Positions 1 to 12,036 are shown, numbered from the stretch's first letter. The stretch: DNA of 64,000 bases from Cylindrobasidium torrendii FP15055 ss-10 (GCA_000934385.1 KN880442.1:124001-188000); one strand, 5' to 3'. The notes: generated by a model from the sequence alone, not told the origin. Translations and numbers: made by a program.

Positions 1-302
1 GGAAGCAAGGACGCCAATGAACGGGCACCACGGCAGCACCGCGACTTTTCTCATCTTCCCTTCGTTCTGCGAAGCGTTGGCCGCGTCGAACAGCTCGGAG
101 AGACTGAGGAAGACCAGCAAGACGGATCGATGGCGTGGGATGGAACTATTGATGTTGAGGATGAGGCAGCTGCCGCGGCACGAGTGGGCGGTTGGCTGGA
201 TAGTGACGAGATCGAAGAGTAAGTCAAGTGCTTATGCAGAGAGGTTCTTCCGGGGACTTCCAGCTTTCGCTGCTTTTTTCCAGTTTCTTCGCTACCTTTT
301 GA
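1..302 (+). CDS. C-terminal end of an unidentified acidic protein (5' truncated by window edge)
   Basis: Frame 1 is open from the first base. Its tail is rich in Glu, Asp and Ala and includes the segments WDGTIDVEDEAAAAA and GGWLDSDEIEE. Read straight through, it stops with TAA at 220-222. However, GTAAGT at 219 is a perfect donor and an acceptor CAG lies at 281-283. Splicing these (64 nt intron) gives a short last exon 284-302 that adds EDFFATF before TGA at 300-302. I prefer the spliced form because the donor is consensus and the frame is kept. No domain is recognisable in the roughly 80 visible residues, so no function is proposed. Confidence 0.55.
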
Positions 303-810
303 GCTCGATATGCTAGTGCAAGTCCTCTTGTTGTGACAGCTTGTGTTCAAATGTATGGCTGCGAAGAAACACCTGACTTGGCTGCACAGAGGATCTTTGT
401 TCCCCCGTTTATGCAGCGGACGGACATTAAGGAATAATGCTGGGATGAGGCCAGAAGGTCTGCTCTGTGCCGTGTATAGTACTCCCTCTGCGAAGTTGTC
501 GAACTAAGTGGGAGCTGTTGGTTAGAACTTTGCACCACTTCATACTCGTGTATTGTGCATGGTTTTCGGGAGATTTTCCGTGTGAAGGAATGCTATACGC
601 CAACTATGCGTTGTCAAACAGCGGCCGAAACTTCCTCGCCAGCAGGATGGCTAAGATCACGCAGTTTCGAGAAGCTGAGAACGTGTTGTACTGTACTCAT
701 TGTCGTCGGACCGGAGGCTGGCGACGCAGTCGAGAAGCGTTGTTGCTTCTGTGAGATGGTAAACCAATGGTGTCTCTGGGTTGACAAACCCCGTCGTCAA
801 AGCTAGTGCA
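303..810. other. Intergenic region, nothing recognisable
   Basis: About 500 bp between the first gene and the doubtful minus-strand gene. Short overlapping open frames occur on both strands (for example 467-754), but none has a convincing start, intron pattern or recognisable protein sequence. Confidence 0.5.
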
Positions 811-1476
811 TTAAAGCGTCGAGGTCGGTAAATTAAATCCCTTGAAATTTGGACCTACATGTGTCCACGCCTCTTTGAGCACACCGCACCCCGGGAACGT
901 CAAATAACCATTTGCGGAGATTTCTTCAGTGTCTCTCTGAGCTTCAATTGAGTTAGGACGATGAAATACTGGCGACAGCCGGCTGCCACGAGGTAGGCCA
1001 AAATATCGTACGCGCATCGGTGTGTGTTCCTGTTTCATTAAGTCGTCCCCATTGTCCCCCACCAACTTCTCAACTTCAGTCTTCAGCAGCATTGTGGCGT
1101 GCGCAAAGCTATCGATGTCCAAGTGAAATTCTCGATTTCTACCCTACGAAGAGTCAACGCTAGGTGAGTACCGCTGAATATGTTCTCTCGATAATTCACT
1201 TGTTTCGTGAGTGGCCCATGCGTAAGGTCTTCGATGGTCTTCCAGTGAATAACCCCAGACTTGAACATTAATGGATCTTTCATCGAACTGGGTACACCAG
1301 GTGCATCACAGACCATCAGCCAATACTCGCGGGTCAGACAAAAATGAGAAATAACCATCCCCACCTCGCTGCCATTAGTTACCCACACAATCCATCGGGA
1401 GAATGAGGCGTCGCGCGCGTCTCCTCATTGTCACTGCCAGTGGCTTTTTGTTAATATAATTCAGAACTCCGTTCAT
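811..1476 (-). CDS. Hypothetical protein, three exons, about 179 aa
   Basis: Proposed exons are 1476-1435, 1364-1200 and 1143-811, joined through introns of 70 and 56 nt with GTGACA and GTGAAT donors. All joins keep frame and sum to 180 codons with the stop. The first exon is 14 residues. The first acceptor is ambiguous: CAG five bases upstream gives the wrong phase, so the GAG acceptor was used. The product contains FCLTREYWLM and FGLPRGSRL but matches no family I recognise. It is divergent from the dsRNA-binding gene at 1607, with 130 bp between starts. It could be a decayed gene; the start is the weakest part of the model. Confidence 0.35.
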
Positions 1477-1606
1477 TAATGCGAGGCCTTCTGGACAAAG
1501 TGATGAGGTTCAGATGAGTATAAGAACCTCGACTGTCGAGGGATGTATGAGCACAACACCCCATTCCCTTGCGACACCATCCATCACTTACTACAAACTC
1601 ATTACA

Positions 1607-2004
1607 ATGCCTCCTAAGACAGGTGTGTTTCCCATCGCAGTTTCTTTTCCGTTGCTTGACATTTCCAACAGACGGAACTGTTGGCCTGAATAACTGTAGG
1701 AGATACGATGTCCTCGTCGACGCGCGCGTCTGAACCTTTTCTCGTAGATCTTCAGGCTCTTGGAAGGCCCGCGGCACTCAACTGGCTGGAAACACAGGCT
1801 GGTCCTGAGCAGGCTCCTACTTGGACATGCATAGCGAAAAGTGAGTATTTACTTAACTATGCTCGGGAGTCGGTACCGGTTTCTGACGGATACTCAGTCG
1901 ATGGCGTCGAGTATGGCCGAGGCCAAGGCGGGAGGAAGTTTATCGCTCGAGATGCGGCATCAGACCAGGCGCTGGCAAGGCTGAGGAGCGAAGCTGGGAG
2001 TTAG
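1607..2004 (+). CDS. Small single-domain double-stranded RNA-binding protein (dsRBD), 87 aa
   Basis: Exons are 1607-1622, 1700-1840 and 1898-2004. Introns of 77 and 57 nt have GTGTGT and GTGAGT donors, with CTGAATAAC before the first acceptor. The total is 264 nt, 87 residues plus stop. From about residue 25 the protein shows the dsRNA-binding fold pattern: LNWLETQAG, a beta strand TWTCIAKID, GVEYGRGQGGRKFIARDAA, then a C-terminal helix SDQALARL. The G-x-G-x-G-x-K-x-A/AA signature of the second half of dsRBDs is clear. There is no other domain, so it may act as an RNA-binding adaptor. The partner and process cannot be told from here. Confidence 0.75.
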
Positions 2005-3682
2005 AGCGGGATTTTATGCTTATGTTCGAGTACCTCAGGCTTGCAGCTTGAAGCTTCAAGGTCGATCTATACTCTCGTAGTACGGGTGCCCTAATTTGTC
2101 GATTTTATAAAATCGAGTTTTCTTCTTCTTCCTTATTGTTTCTCATTGCTTCCTCATTGGTATGGTTCATCTCACGGTTGCACGTGCAACGCGGTGGGAA
2201 AACTAAACGCGTAATGTATGAGCAATGAGCGCTTGAGCCTTCATACTGGCAGAATCCGCCTTCACACATCACATTCGCAAGCTTCGACGTAGTTTCAAAA
2301 TCGAATCGTTACATTTGAATTCACTCAAATAGACTTGGAGGGCATCTACAAGGGGTTGAGGGACTCGGAAACGTATTCATCAAAGTCGCATCGATTGTCA
2401 CTCAAGGGTCTGCGTGACCGGACCCGCTCAAAGAATCTCGATAGCGTCAATATCTACTAGCGCTCTGTACTCGATGCGTATTCTTGTACGGACGTACCGC
2501 AGGTACCAAGATCGGACATCTTAGCTGGGAGTCGACACCCATAGGATTGTACCCTCAGAAACTAATGAGGGTATGAATCATATATTGTTTTTAATCTTTT
2601 ACCGAGAGCTTAAGCTGATACATCCAGCTAACAGCCCCTGCAATTGGAGTTCATCAGCGCCACATTCTAATGGTGCAAATGATCACGTGGTCGCGTACGT
2701 GCATGTGATATAGCTAGGAGCACAGTTGATCGACATCACTTCCAAGATCCCACCACTCTCATTGACTACATACCATCACCAAGGGATTGTCTGACCCCTG
2801 TTTATCTCTTCAGCTCAGCATCATCAGTAACGAGATGGATAAGACCGTCGCTTTCTGCTTATGTACATAAGCTCAGCTGGGCCAAATGGAGCTCTACCAT
2901 GTATTCAAGCGAGGCGGGGCGCCAAAGCTACCAAGCTACTTCAAAAAGGCGCTTCTCTTTGCACCCAATGGTCAGTATTAATGTACAAGTCATTTGTCAC
3001 GGTCGCACAGCGCCTGTGTATCAACCCAGTGCTTGCACCGAACCAATTCTCGATCCACGTTCCTGTGCTGCAAAAACTGCTGCCCTCACCGTCGCGTATG
3101 ACTCTATAACACCTCATTCATACCAGTTCATACCTCGTTTACCCATTTTTCGAGCTCAGCCGATTTGAATGTGCCGCACACCATCTGTATTTTCTGTATC
3201 TTGGCAGGCATTGACAAGGGAGATGTTAAATCTGTGTTAAATCGCCAAAACTCGTGTCAGCCTAGCTCCTCTGTTGATATCAAATGGACACCTCGAGCTC
3301 CGAGAAGACTGATGATTTGAGAGCCGCAATTGGGGCAGGAAATTGGGCATTGATGCGCTTTCTTCAATTTAATAGTGTGTACGAAAGTACCTAGTCTTCG
3401 CTAGCTTGCTTCGAATTTGTTCCAGGAAAAGATACATGAGATTTTACCCCAGGTCCTATCTATGTAGTTCTTGAACCGGCGTCGGCGTAGCTTACCACCC
3501 GAAGATCGGTTTAGCGCAAGAATTCTGCTATCGGCTCGAACGACACTACAGCGCACCTTGCAAGAGCCAGGATCTCATCTCATCACCGTCGTGTTACACA
3601 TGCAAAGAAATAGTAATTTACGGAATAGTGGTGAGTACTTGTATGTCAGGAATAAAATGAACATAAATATCGTGAGGCAGCA
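2005..3682. other. 1.7 kb gene-poor interval
   Basis: It holds the 3' flank of the dsRBD gene and AT-richer spacer. Short open frames at 2861-3168 and 3471-3686 overlap each other in different frames, lack matching splice sites and resemble nothing known. No repeat or transposon end was noticed. Confidence 0.5.
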
Positions 3683-4513
3683 TTAGATATGGTTTACAAC
3701 CTTCGAGGCACTCTTCGCCTTTATGTTGGCAACCTCTTGCTTGATGGCCTTGCTCTTCCTCATGGCATCGAGGATGCCGGTCTCGCGAGTCGGTCTCCAT
3801 CCTTCTGGTAGTCTCTCGTTCCCAAACCAGTCTAGGATCCACGGCAGCGGCGCGCCCCTGGTCTTGGAAAACGTGGACTCCGACCAGTTCTGCTCCCAGA
3901 TATGCAGAATGAGCGCCATCTCTCCGCGCGCGATTTCGTCGTGAATTTTGTTGAGGGGAGGGGAGGTCTTGTCCCTGCGTACGCGCATGCGTGCAGCGTC
4001 GAACTCGTCGACGAGAATTTGAGGGTTGGCAGTCAATTCAGGCGGGACCGCGGGGCGTATGTCTCCCACCATGTCTCCGACAAGTTTCATAGAGATCTTG
4101 GTGGGGGCGTAATGTTGACCGGCCGGCGTGTCTTCGTGCACCATGGACGCATTATGCTCGACGCGTCCGTGGCGGTCGAGGTCGACAAGGTTAAGCTTCC
4201 AGAAGAACCCGAGTGCGATATAGCTGACGATGGTGAGAAAGCCGGCGAAGAAGTAGGACAGGCCATAGCATTCGTGGACGCCCTTGATAACTGTCCAGAA
4301 CGTGAGATTGCGCCCATCGCGAGGGCTGCAGAGGGTATCAGTCTCAATTCAGCGCAGCTGAAGGCGCAGAACGTACATATATCCATGGTTGGCCATAGCG
4401 TTTAGGGCGGGGCAGACCGAGCGGCTGTCTCCTTGTCGAGGAGGGCACCATCCATGATGTCCGGTGACTGGACATGCCTTTTCATCGTGGGCGTGGTCGA
4501 ACACTTGAGACAT
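3683..4513 (-). CDS. Heme-thiolate haloperoxidase / unspecific peroxygenase-like protein, 259 aa
   Basis: Exons are 4513-4377 and 4325-3683, with a 51 nt intron (GTACGT donor, CTGCAG acceptor). The family hallmark is present: CPALNAMANHGY around Cys34, the expected proximal heme ligand, followed across the intron by IPRDGRNLTFW. The distal motif reads E102-H103-N104-A-S106, where the family usually has E-H-D-x-S, so the Asp is replaced by Asn. The C-terminal part (WGNERLP-like WFGNERLPEGWRP) is typical of basidiomycete members. Start MSQVFDH was chosen because TATATA lies 40 nt upstream. No signal peptide is seen, so it is probably an intracellular short-type member. Known relatives oxygenate or halogenate organic substrates using hydrogen peroxide; the substrate here is unknown. 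Confidence 0.9.
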
Positions 4514-4552
4514 GATGGGCGTCGAGAAATTGTAGGCGGATGTGTCGTTTCT

Positions 4553-4558
4553 TATATA
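4553..4558 (-). promoter_or_regulatory. TATA box of the peroxygenase-like gene
   Basis: TATATA lies 40 nt upstream of ATG 4513. It argues against the longer open frame starting at 4570, which would begin upstream of the likely transcription start. Confidence 0.6.
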
Positions 4559-6609
4559 GTCCTCTACCAAATATGGTACAATGAGATGTGGGTACCGCGC
4601 CGGAGTGTAGTGCTCCGAAGATGAATACAGATCCCCGTTAAGCCAGCGCTTAATGCGTCACACAGCCTCGATAGAAAGGGTCTAGGGAGGATAGAGAATT
4701 GCGATGAGAGCAGAAGCTTTTGCAGAGGGAGGAAGAAAACGCGCCAATAGGCGGAGAAGGATTACGAAGACCAAGCGCGTGTTGGTGGGTGAAGGGAGGA
4801 ATGCAAACACGAGGCGGGTCTGATAAAAAAACATGTCATCGGCATTGATGATGGGCCGAGTGCACGGTTCCTATCTGTGTCTGTGTTTGAACTTTGGTCT
4901 GTGTCAGTCTATGTTGCCTGGCATTGGCGATGATAGCACAAAGACAAGCCCCCACCGGAGTGATCGCGCCGGTATGATGGATTGCCGCAAGCCTCAAGGG
5001 CCACCCTATGCATTGCATTCAGCTCGGATTGGGTGGGAACTTGCGATGCTCGCCCTAAGTGGGCGGTTGGACAAAATCGTGCACCCAAAAATCCAGTGTA
5101 ACTGTTGAAACATGAGCTGATTGCATATAATAGATGAGCGTAGCTTCTGTACGAGGCACAGACAGTTCTTTGTGATCGAATTGATCTTGGATACCTAATA
5201 AGGCTTTGGTGATACGATACAAGCGCTACGGTGCGAAGTATCAAGCCGAGGGTGGCCTCGGCTTATGTATCTTATGGCCATCCTATCCCTGTTTTCTGGG
5301 TAGTATCAGAGGTAGGTGGTAACAGATGAAAATGAGAGATAAAAAAATGTGGCAGAGTCTCATCGGACTCCGTGCTAACCAGGCGCAAAGAGCGCACCAC
5401 ATTTAGCGGGGTGTATAAGTCTGTGGATGTCAAGCGATATTTCTTTGCTTTTACCAGATGCCGCTGAGGTGAATGTCTAACGGAGTAATTATCCGGGACA
5501 CAGAAGACGAGGTGCGCACATACCAAGCGGCACTACAACCGCAGTACCATCGTCGACCAACTTACGTATCTATTGAAAAGTGGATTCTCATCTTTTTTGA
5601 TGCAAATGCTTTTTGAAAGCCTTGACCGATATGTTGCTAGTTGACAACAGGCTAAGAGCTGTAGCGAACTTTCAGCATCGATTTTGCATTGCTCCTTGTC
5701 GTCGCGTGGACGTCACGCGGGGATTTCCGTGCTTCCGGAGATTGATCCGTCTTTCCTGATCCGTTAGGCAGGCCGCGAAAGCAGCATTCATTTTCGTTTC
5801 TCGACACCGATGTGCTTCTTTGACGAACCTGTTGGATCTCCATTTGTACTGTACGTTGCAATCACGTTTACACCACATACTTCGATTCATCTACTTAACT
5901 GTAGGTTGTTGACGACGGCAAGCTCTTTTTCACTGGCTGAGGCATTGGCCAAGGCTCGTATGAGTTGCTTGAGCCATCTGAATCGAGTGCAAATGTCGTT
6001 GTTCGAGACGCGCACGCGAGAGACGAGAGACCATTGGAGTGTAAGTCTGGATGAAACACAAGCACTGTATGCTTGCATCAAGGCTGGCGTTGAAGCGGGC
6101 ATTGCCTACCGCCAATGCAGTAGACATGGTTTCTACCCCAAAGCCAGGTCTGGTGTGGATACCTAGGTCTGAGCTGGTAGGGCAAACCACCCGCCTAACC
6201 AAGAATACGGATTTAAGGTGGATAGATCGTCGTGCTCGGAGAACTGCCCAGATTGGGTAAGCCGCAGTGGCCTTACAAGCATGTCTATATTTCTTTGAAC
6301 TTGAACTGGAAATCCAGCACACACTGGGTCCCAGCTTTGACGCGTGTGGAAACCCCGCCGTCTCCCTGTTTATAGACACTAGGAGTCGCTTGACAAATTT
6401 GAATTGCTGGAGCCTGGGACAGCCCACACAACTGTGTTTTGTTGACCCTCTTGGGACCCTTTCGGACTCTTTCATGAATTGTTTGGCTTTCAATCGGTCC
6501 CGGAACACAGGATGATGGGTATAAAGAGCATGTCGGTAATCCGAGAAGTCTTCCCCTGGCTTGCCACCACATCATGTTCGTTTCTTTTTCGACCAAGGAT
6601 CCGTACAAG
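4559..6609. other. 2 kb interval without a supported gene
   Basis: A CT/GA-rich block lies at 4680-4810. Around 5810-6050 there is an intron-like segment (GTACGT ... CTTAACTGTAG), but the flanking frames carry stops, so it may be a gene relic. A 192-codon open frame at 5930-6508 on the minus strand has low-information sequence and no splice or family support. Confidence 0.4.
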
Positions 6610-7333
6610 ATGCAGTCGAGTCAGCCCGCCTCCCATAAGCGTCCTAGACGTGCACCTATGGCGTGCAAAAACTGTCGTAGTCGGAAGATTCGAGTGCGTG
6701 CTCATCATGTCATTTCCCACTGATTCTAACCGTCCTGCTTCGAAGTGCATACAAACCACCGACCAGGTCGATTTACGCACCAAGACACCCCTTCAACCAT
6801 GTCAGCGCTGCTTGAAGCGTAATCTGCCCTGTGAATACGCGCCCATCGGTGCAGAATCAGAGTCGTACGCCTCTGGTACGCCGCCCATATCCAACTCGCC
6901 CGAGTCGAGCGCTGGATCCACATCTCACTTGGAGCCATCTATCACGTACTGGGACCACACCACGGGCACGAATAGTCGCGCCTTTGCTGACGCGCAGCGC
7001 ATTGCCCGGCGACAATCATCTATCCTGCACTCGCGTCGAGAAAGTGTGTCGAGTGACGCGAGCACAGCCGGTGACCCACTCTATTCCGCGGAGCACCTGT
7101 CCAGCTACCATCCAATGTCGTCGCCGTTCCTACCATTGTATGAACAACCATCTCATTCGCATTCTGGTTCATACGACGCCACCACAGACTTACCCCCGAT
7201 GGACCTGTCAACATGGTCGTTTAGCGATCCGCCCATGAGCACCCGCTACGAGGCTCGCAGACAGTATGCCTCGAGAGACCCACCGGCCGTAGGGTACGCG
7301 TCCCACGGCATCAAAAAGGAGGACACATCCTAG
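6610..7333 (+). CDS. Zn2Cys6 fungal transcription factor, 223 aa
   Basis: Exons are 6610-6693 and 6746-7333, with a 52 nt intron (GTGCGT donor; branch-like TTCTAAC). The zinc cluster is split by the intron: C-x2-C-x6-C in MACKNCRSRKIRC, then PCQRCLKRNLPCEY. The loop between the third and fourth Cys is 17 residues, long but similar in style to basidiomycete cluster proteins. Basic residues (KRPRRAP) precede the cluster. The rest is Ser/Thr/Pro-rich, low-complexity and without the usual fungal-specific middle homology region. A nuclear DNA-binding regulator is likely; its targets are unknown. The longer frame starting upstream at 6479 is in untranslated sequence and the intron, so I reject it. 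Confidence 0.85.
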
Positions 7334-9510
7334 ACGTCTACCAACTTACACCAACGACTCATCTCCGTCGCCGCCATCGTTTTCCTTGTTTAGTCTCCCA
7401 GCACCGGACCTTCCTTGTCGTACTATCATTCCCATTTATCACCGTCTCACTGGAATCATCTCTACCATCAATTCACTGTCGACGCAACGCGCTATGATGT
7501 ACACTACCGTACGACCTCTACAATAGAGCTAACTTACGCGTGCCATGGCTGGGCGCGCCCAGAGGCCGCCCGAGTCTTTGCTGCGAATGGATTATTTACA
7601 AATACCTAGACTTTATTGACCGTAATCATATGTGCTTTGGCTGAACTCGAGTTCGCCGCTGGACAAACGATTGCAAGGATGATCAGGTCCGATGCTCTCC
7701 GGTATATTTCAATAAGTGAGGCGGAGAGGCGGCCGAGGGGTGTGACTAGGCCTGCTTGAGGCCTGCATGAATTTGGGGGCTTTGGTTCTCATCTTCGCAC
7801 CCTGTACTCCGCATATATCCACTACATAGATTTCTATGCAATTCTGGGCTCTCATATCGTCTCCTGAGTGCTTCTTTGTGCTTTCTACCGACCAAATCAA
7901 CGCATACGCACCAGGGGATAGGCATCGCGTCGTGTGGCGCACGATGGAACGTCGGATCGCCTGTTTCGAGTATGAGCCTCGTGTTGGACACCCCCGCCAC
8001 TCCGTGTCATTACTGTTGACATAAAATGAGAATTTATCCCTGTGTCTACTCAATTGATAGAGACGGCGATGTTCAAAGCCTGCGTTTATCCGTTGTGAGG
8101 CGAGATTTTACTCAATTGGCTGTGCATGCCTGGACTTCAGCGTAAGTAAATACTTGAACTTGCTCTCCTTGTGATACGATTGTGTTGGACAGCCGTGGCC
8201 CATGCGGCTACCTCAGTCAAAATTACAGATAGGACAACATACATACCTTGAAGAGCGCCAACAAAGCTAGAATGCGCCAGGGTCATTCTTAGGGGGTTTC
8301 TAATAGTCCTGAAGCTTAGTTCACATCACCAATCAACATCTCACCGTGAACGATCCAGGAAATTAAGACATACTAGACCAGATGATATTTACTCTGATGC
8401 TTGACACCGGCGACGTGGGCAATAGAAGAATAATGTGGCGTGGGATTTTCCCTCGTAGCTATCTTCTCAATATTCGTACTATACCCTAGTAGAAGGTACT
8501 TTTCCTCTCTTGTATTTGGCTTCTATAGTGTGCTTACATGAGCTCCGTGCCTCTAGGATACATGGTCCACAAACTGGCCACAAATCTTGTTCATTAGAAG
8601 CCTCGCGGGATACCGCTTTCGTCAACTCGGGCACACTAGCGAGAGTCACGTGAGCATGTCATTGTTCTCTCGATTGCGTGGGAAAAGAAGCGTCGCTGAT
8701 AACTAGGCCCGCTCTTCATAATTATCCGAATGAGTCAAGGCCATTCGGGGTCTCAAGATTGCCCTCGGTATGGGTAACGCTCGGCTGGCCGGGAAACCAG
8801 GAAATACACTGCTTTCATCCGGTGGGCATGCTCCCCGAGCTTTCAGACCGATGCTTCGTTGGCCAAGTCTGAGGGGGACCGATCTCATGGGAACTTTGAG
8901 CGCCATTCAGTATTGTTTGGCGCTCGGACGGCCCCCGACGTGATGACTAAAGCAGCTCACGATAGGGGGATTTCAGTTGGCGGAGGTAGCTCTTCATCCA
9001 CTTCAAAGCGCGTTCAAAACAGTGGATAGTAATTGTCTGATGGGCAATGCGAATGAGTGGCACCTGTGTGCGCGCGGAATCAAATGTCGTTCCGCCTTCC
9101 GTTCCGGCGATAAGATTGCCAATCACCGTCATATCTTATCGAGAAGCACAGATATGATGGACCCGATCGACGCGGTCCGTTATCGGCTCCCACGCTCTCT
9201 CAGTCATCGTCACTACACATCCAACTGCCACCTCTAGATTCTGCATACTATTTACACTCGATAAACAACCTCTAATGTGGGAAAAAGTATACGCTTAGGT
9301 CATGCCAGTGGATTGGACACACAGACGATGTAGAAATGCTTGGTTCAAGACGAAAAACCAGCGATGCAACTTTATTCCGGGAGTCAGCCCTGTTAGTGTG
9401 ATGCCGTTTTCATCGTACTTTCCGACATACCTGAACTTATAAAATCATTCGCGCTAGCCACTCTTTATTTTCTTGTCTCCCTCGCCTCCCTTCGACCTTC
9501 GCATATCAAA
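7334..9510. other. 2.2 kb interval: 3' flank of the zinc-cluster gene and promoter side of the MFS gene
   Basis: Many short frames overlap on both strands (for example 7709-8053 and 8977-9237) without splice or family support. No repeats or RNA genes were noticed. The last 80 bp are the MFS promoter and leader. Confidence 0.5.
9438..9444 (+). promoter_or_regulatory. TATA box of the MFS transporter gene
   Basis: TATAAAA lies 67 nt before ATG 9511, leaving a short CT-rich leader (TTTTCTTGTCTCCCTCGCC) of the kind common before fungal starts. Confidence 0.55.
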
Positions 9511-11612
9511 ATGCCCTCAGAACCTATTGAAGCTGAATTCACTATCCCTGCGGCGCTCACGCGGGAGCAAGAAGAGGAGCTGCGCCAGATTGAGCATGAA
9601 GGCCCGCTCACCAGAGCTCAGAGTCAGGTCACTTTCACTGACCTTGCCGCACTGGAGAAAGGCTTTGAGAGTGGTGGGGTCAAGGTTGTAAAGTTCGAGG
9701 TGGGAAAGGCTGAAGATCCTAGGGAGTGGTCAAAGTTCCGCAAGTGGTACGTCCTCCTATCTCATTTTTTCTGCAGTGACCTAATGAAACTCGCGCAGGT
9801 ATGTGACGCTTGTCGCTGCGTTCTTGTGCTTGGCTGTCGCAATTGGAAGCTCGATTGTGACCGGAGAGTACGTTTGCAGTGTCTACATCCATTTTCGTGT
9901 CGCTCACATGTTGATTCAGCCTTAAATCACCCGCTGAGGAGTTGAATACATCTGAGGAAATCGTGAACTTGACAGTCACTTGCTTCGTTATTGGCTTCGG
10001 CATTGGGTACGTCCTCCCTCCTTTTCGCTGTAATACTGGTCAGCTCAACGTACTACAGACCCCTATTTTTTGCACCAGTATCAGAAGTTGTTGGGCGTAC
10101 GCCGATGTACGCCGTGAGCATGTTCTTCTATTTCATCTTTACGCTGCCAAGCGCTCTTGCCAAAAATGCCGCCACCCTCGTCGTCGCCCGTCAACTTGCA
10201 GGTCTCGCCGCGTCAGCGCCTATGTGCAATGTTGGTGGAACGTAAGTGGAATCGAAGCACGTATGTCGTGCTTGTCGCTGACTTCCTACAGTGTCGCGGA
10301 TGTGTGGGCTATTGAAGAGCGTGGAGTACCCATGGCTATCTTTTCGTTCACAATCTTGTATGTACTCCTAATACCTTTCGTCTATAGGACTCTCTAACAC
10401 ATGGACAGCATGGGACCCTGTGTTGGACCTCTCATTGGCGGTTGGATTGCAGAGCGTGCTGGATGGAGATGGCTTTGTACGATTTTTCTCTTCGATGCGT
10501 ATAAAAGATTGACTCGTTTGCAGACTGGGTCCTCTTCATCTTCGCAGGATGCTGCTTCGCCCTTACCATTTTCATGCCGGAAACGCTCGCACCTGTCATC
10601 CTTCGCAACAAGGCCAAGAAGCTTCGCAAGGAGACTGGCGACGAACGGTATCAAACTCTCGAGGAGCTCGAGCGTCGGCCATTATCCGAGACGCTGAAGG
10701 TCGCTCTGTTGCGCCCCATTATCATGCTCCTCACCGAGCCTATCGTGATCTTCTTCTCGTTCTGTATGCCAAGCACTATTTCGTAATAACTTGTACTGAC
10801 TCAGTGCTCGCAGACTTGTCCTTCGTATACAGCCTCCTCTGTAGGCTCATTTTCCCTGAACTTTGTTCATCGCTTACCAAGTGTGCCAGATTTGCTCTTC
10901 TTTGCCTTCCCTATCGCATTCGCCGAAATTCGTGGCTTCAGCGGAGGCATGACTGGCGTTACATTCATTAGCATCATGGTATGATTTTCCCTCGCATCCC
11001 ACTTGCGCATTCTCATTGCATTCCCAGCTAGGTATCGGCTCGGCGATGTGCTTTATCCCCATGCAAGAGAAGAAATACAAGGCTGCCACTAAGTATGGAA
11101 TCTACCCCGAAGCACGTCTCTACCCTATGATGGTTGGCGCTCTGTACGTCTTGCTTTTGACCGCCCTCTCGTCTTTCTCACTGACATTCTACAGCGCCCT
11201 ACCCATCGCCCTTTTCATCTTCGCCTTCACTGGGGCATACGCATGGGTGCACTGGTTTGGTGTCTGCGTCGCTGGCTTCACCTTCGGCTTCGCCATGATT
11301 CTCATCTACATTTCGGCAAACTCGTACATCGTCGATTCGTACAGCGCCTTCGCTGCCTCTGCCATTGCCGCCAAGACCCTCCTGCGGTCGGAGGTCGGCG
11401 CCTCCGTTCCTCTGTTCGTCAATCAGATGTTCCATAATATGGGATTCCAGTGGGCGGGACTCCTGCTCGCATTGATATCTGTGGCTATCGCACCGATACC
11501 TTTTATTTTCTTCAAGTACGGAGAGAAGATTCGGACGGGGAGTAAAAAGGCGACCAAGGCTGTAAGGAGAACTGAGCCCGAGGCGGAGGAGGCGGAGAAT
11601 ACAAGGGCTTGA
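9511..11612 (+). CDS. Major facilitator superfamily drug/polyamine:H+ antiporter-like transporter (DHA1 type)
   Basis: Eleven exons separated by ten short introns were traced. First donors are after 9746 and at GA|GTACGT near 9867; the last exon runs to TGA 11610-11612. The soluble N-terminus is acidic and leads through DPREWSKFRKWY into the membrane part. Motifs include GFGIGPLFFAPVSEVVGR (the loop 2-3 motif of the family), ARQLAGLAASAPMCNVGGT, and FMGPCVGPLIGGWIAERAGW (the antiporter motif C region). A cytoplasmic central loop has KKLRKETGDERYQTLEELERR, and five to six more hydrophobic segments follow. This layout matches fungal TPO/FLR-type exporters, probably in the plasma membrane. The substrate cannot be inferred; the neighbouring zinc-cluster gene might be its regulator, but that is only proximity. 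Confidence 0.88.
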
Positions 11613-12036
11613 AGGAGATGACTTACTCGTTACGCGCTGTGTACAATACCTCGTATAATAAGTGTAAACTAGATCTTCTATGTAATTGATGCGTTCCTGC
11701 ATTGCAAGCTGTCGGCCGTGATACATATCTCAATCCTTTTGAAATTTGAGCGCGAGAGCCGCTGAGGTCTGCGGCACAGTGATTCAAATGGTTGTCCTCT
11801 TGATGCGAGCTTTGGGCCGAATCGGGACCGTGGGAAGATACTTCCGTTTCCATTCCCATGATCAGCGGTGGCATTTGCCTCCGACACGCGGAATACAGTT
11901 CCCTTTCTCACCTCCATGACCGTGACGATTCCTTAAATTATAAGGTGCGTGCCACTTTGAATACTTCAGCTATCGTGAAGGAACTGATTAAGCCCATTTC
12001 CGTAGCTTCCGTCGACGACATATCTATACCAAGCGA
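11613..12036. other. Short intergenic region between MFS and SUN-domain genes
   Basis: Contains the MFS 3' flank and the SUN gene promoter. The open frames at 11623-11917 and 11858-12118 overlap each other and look like chance. Confidence 0.5.

Noticed and set aside
1451..1777. 108-codon minus frame overlapping the dsRBD gene
   Set aside because: Antisense to the dsRBD exons and introns; no family match.
5930..6508. 192-codon minus-strand open frame
   Set aside because: Mixed, low-information sequence, no motif, no TATA box or introns; overlaps the possible plus-strand relic.
6479..6609. N-terminal extension of the Zn2Cys6 factor in the longest open frame
   Set aside because: That frame runs through the intron in the wrong register and destroys the zinc cluster; the spliced model from 6610 keeps all six Cys.
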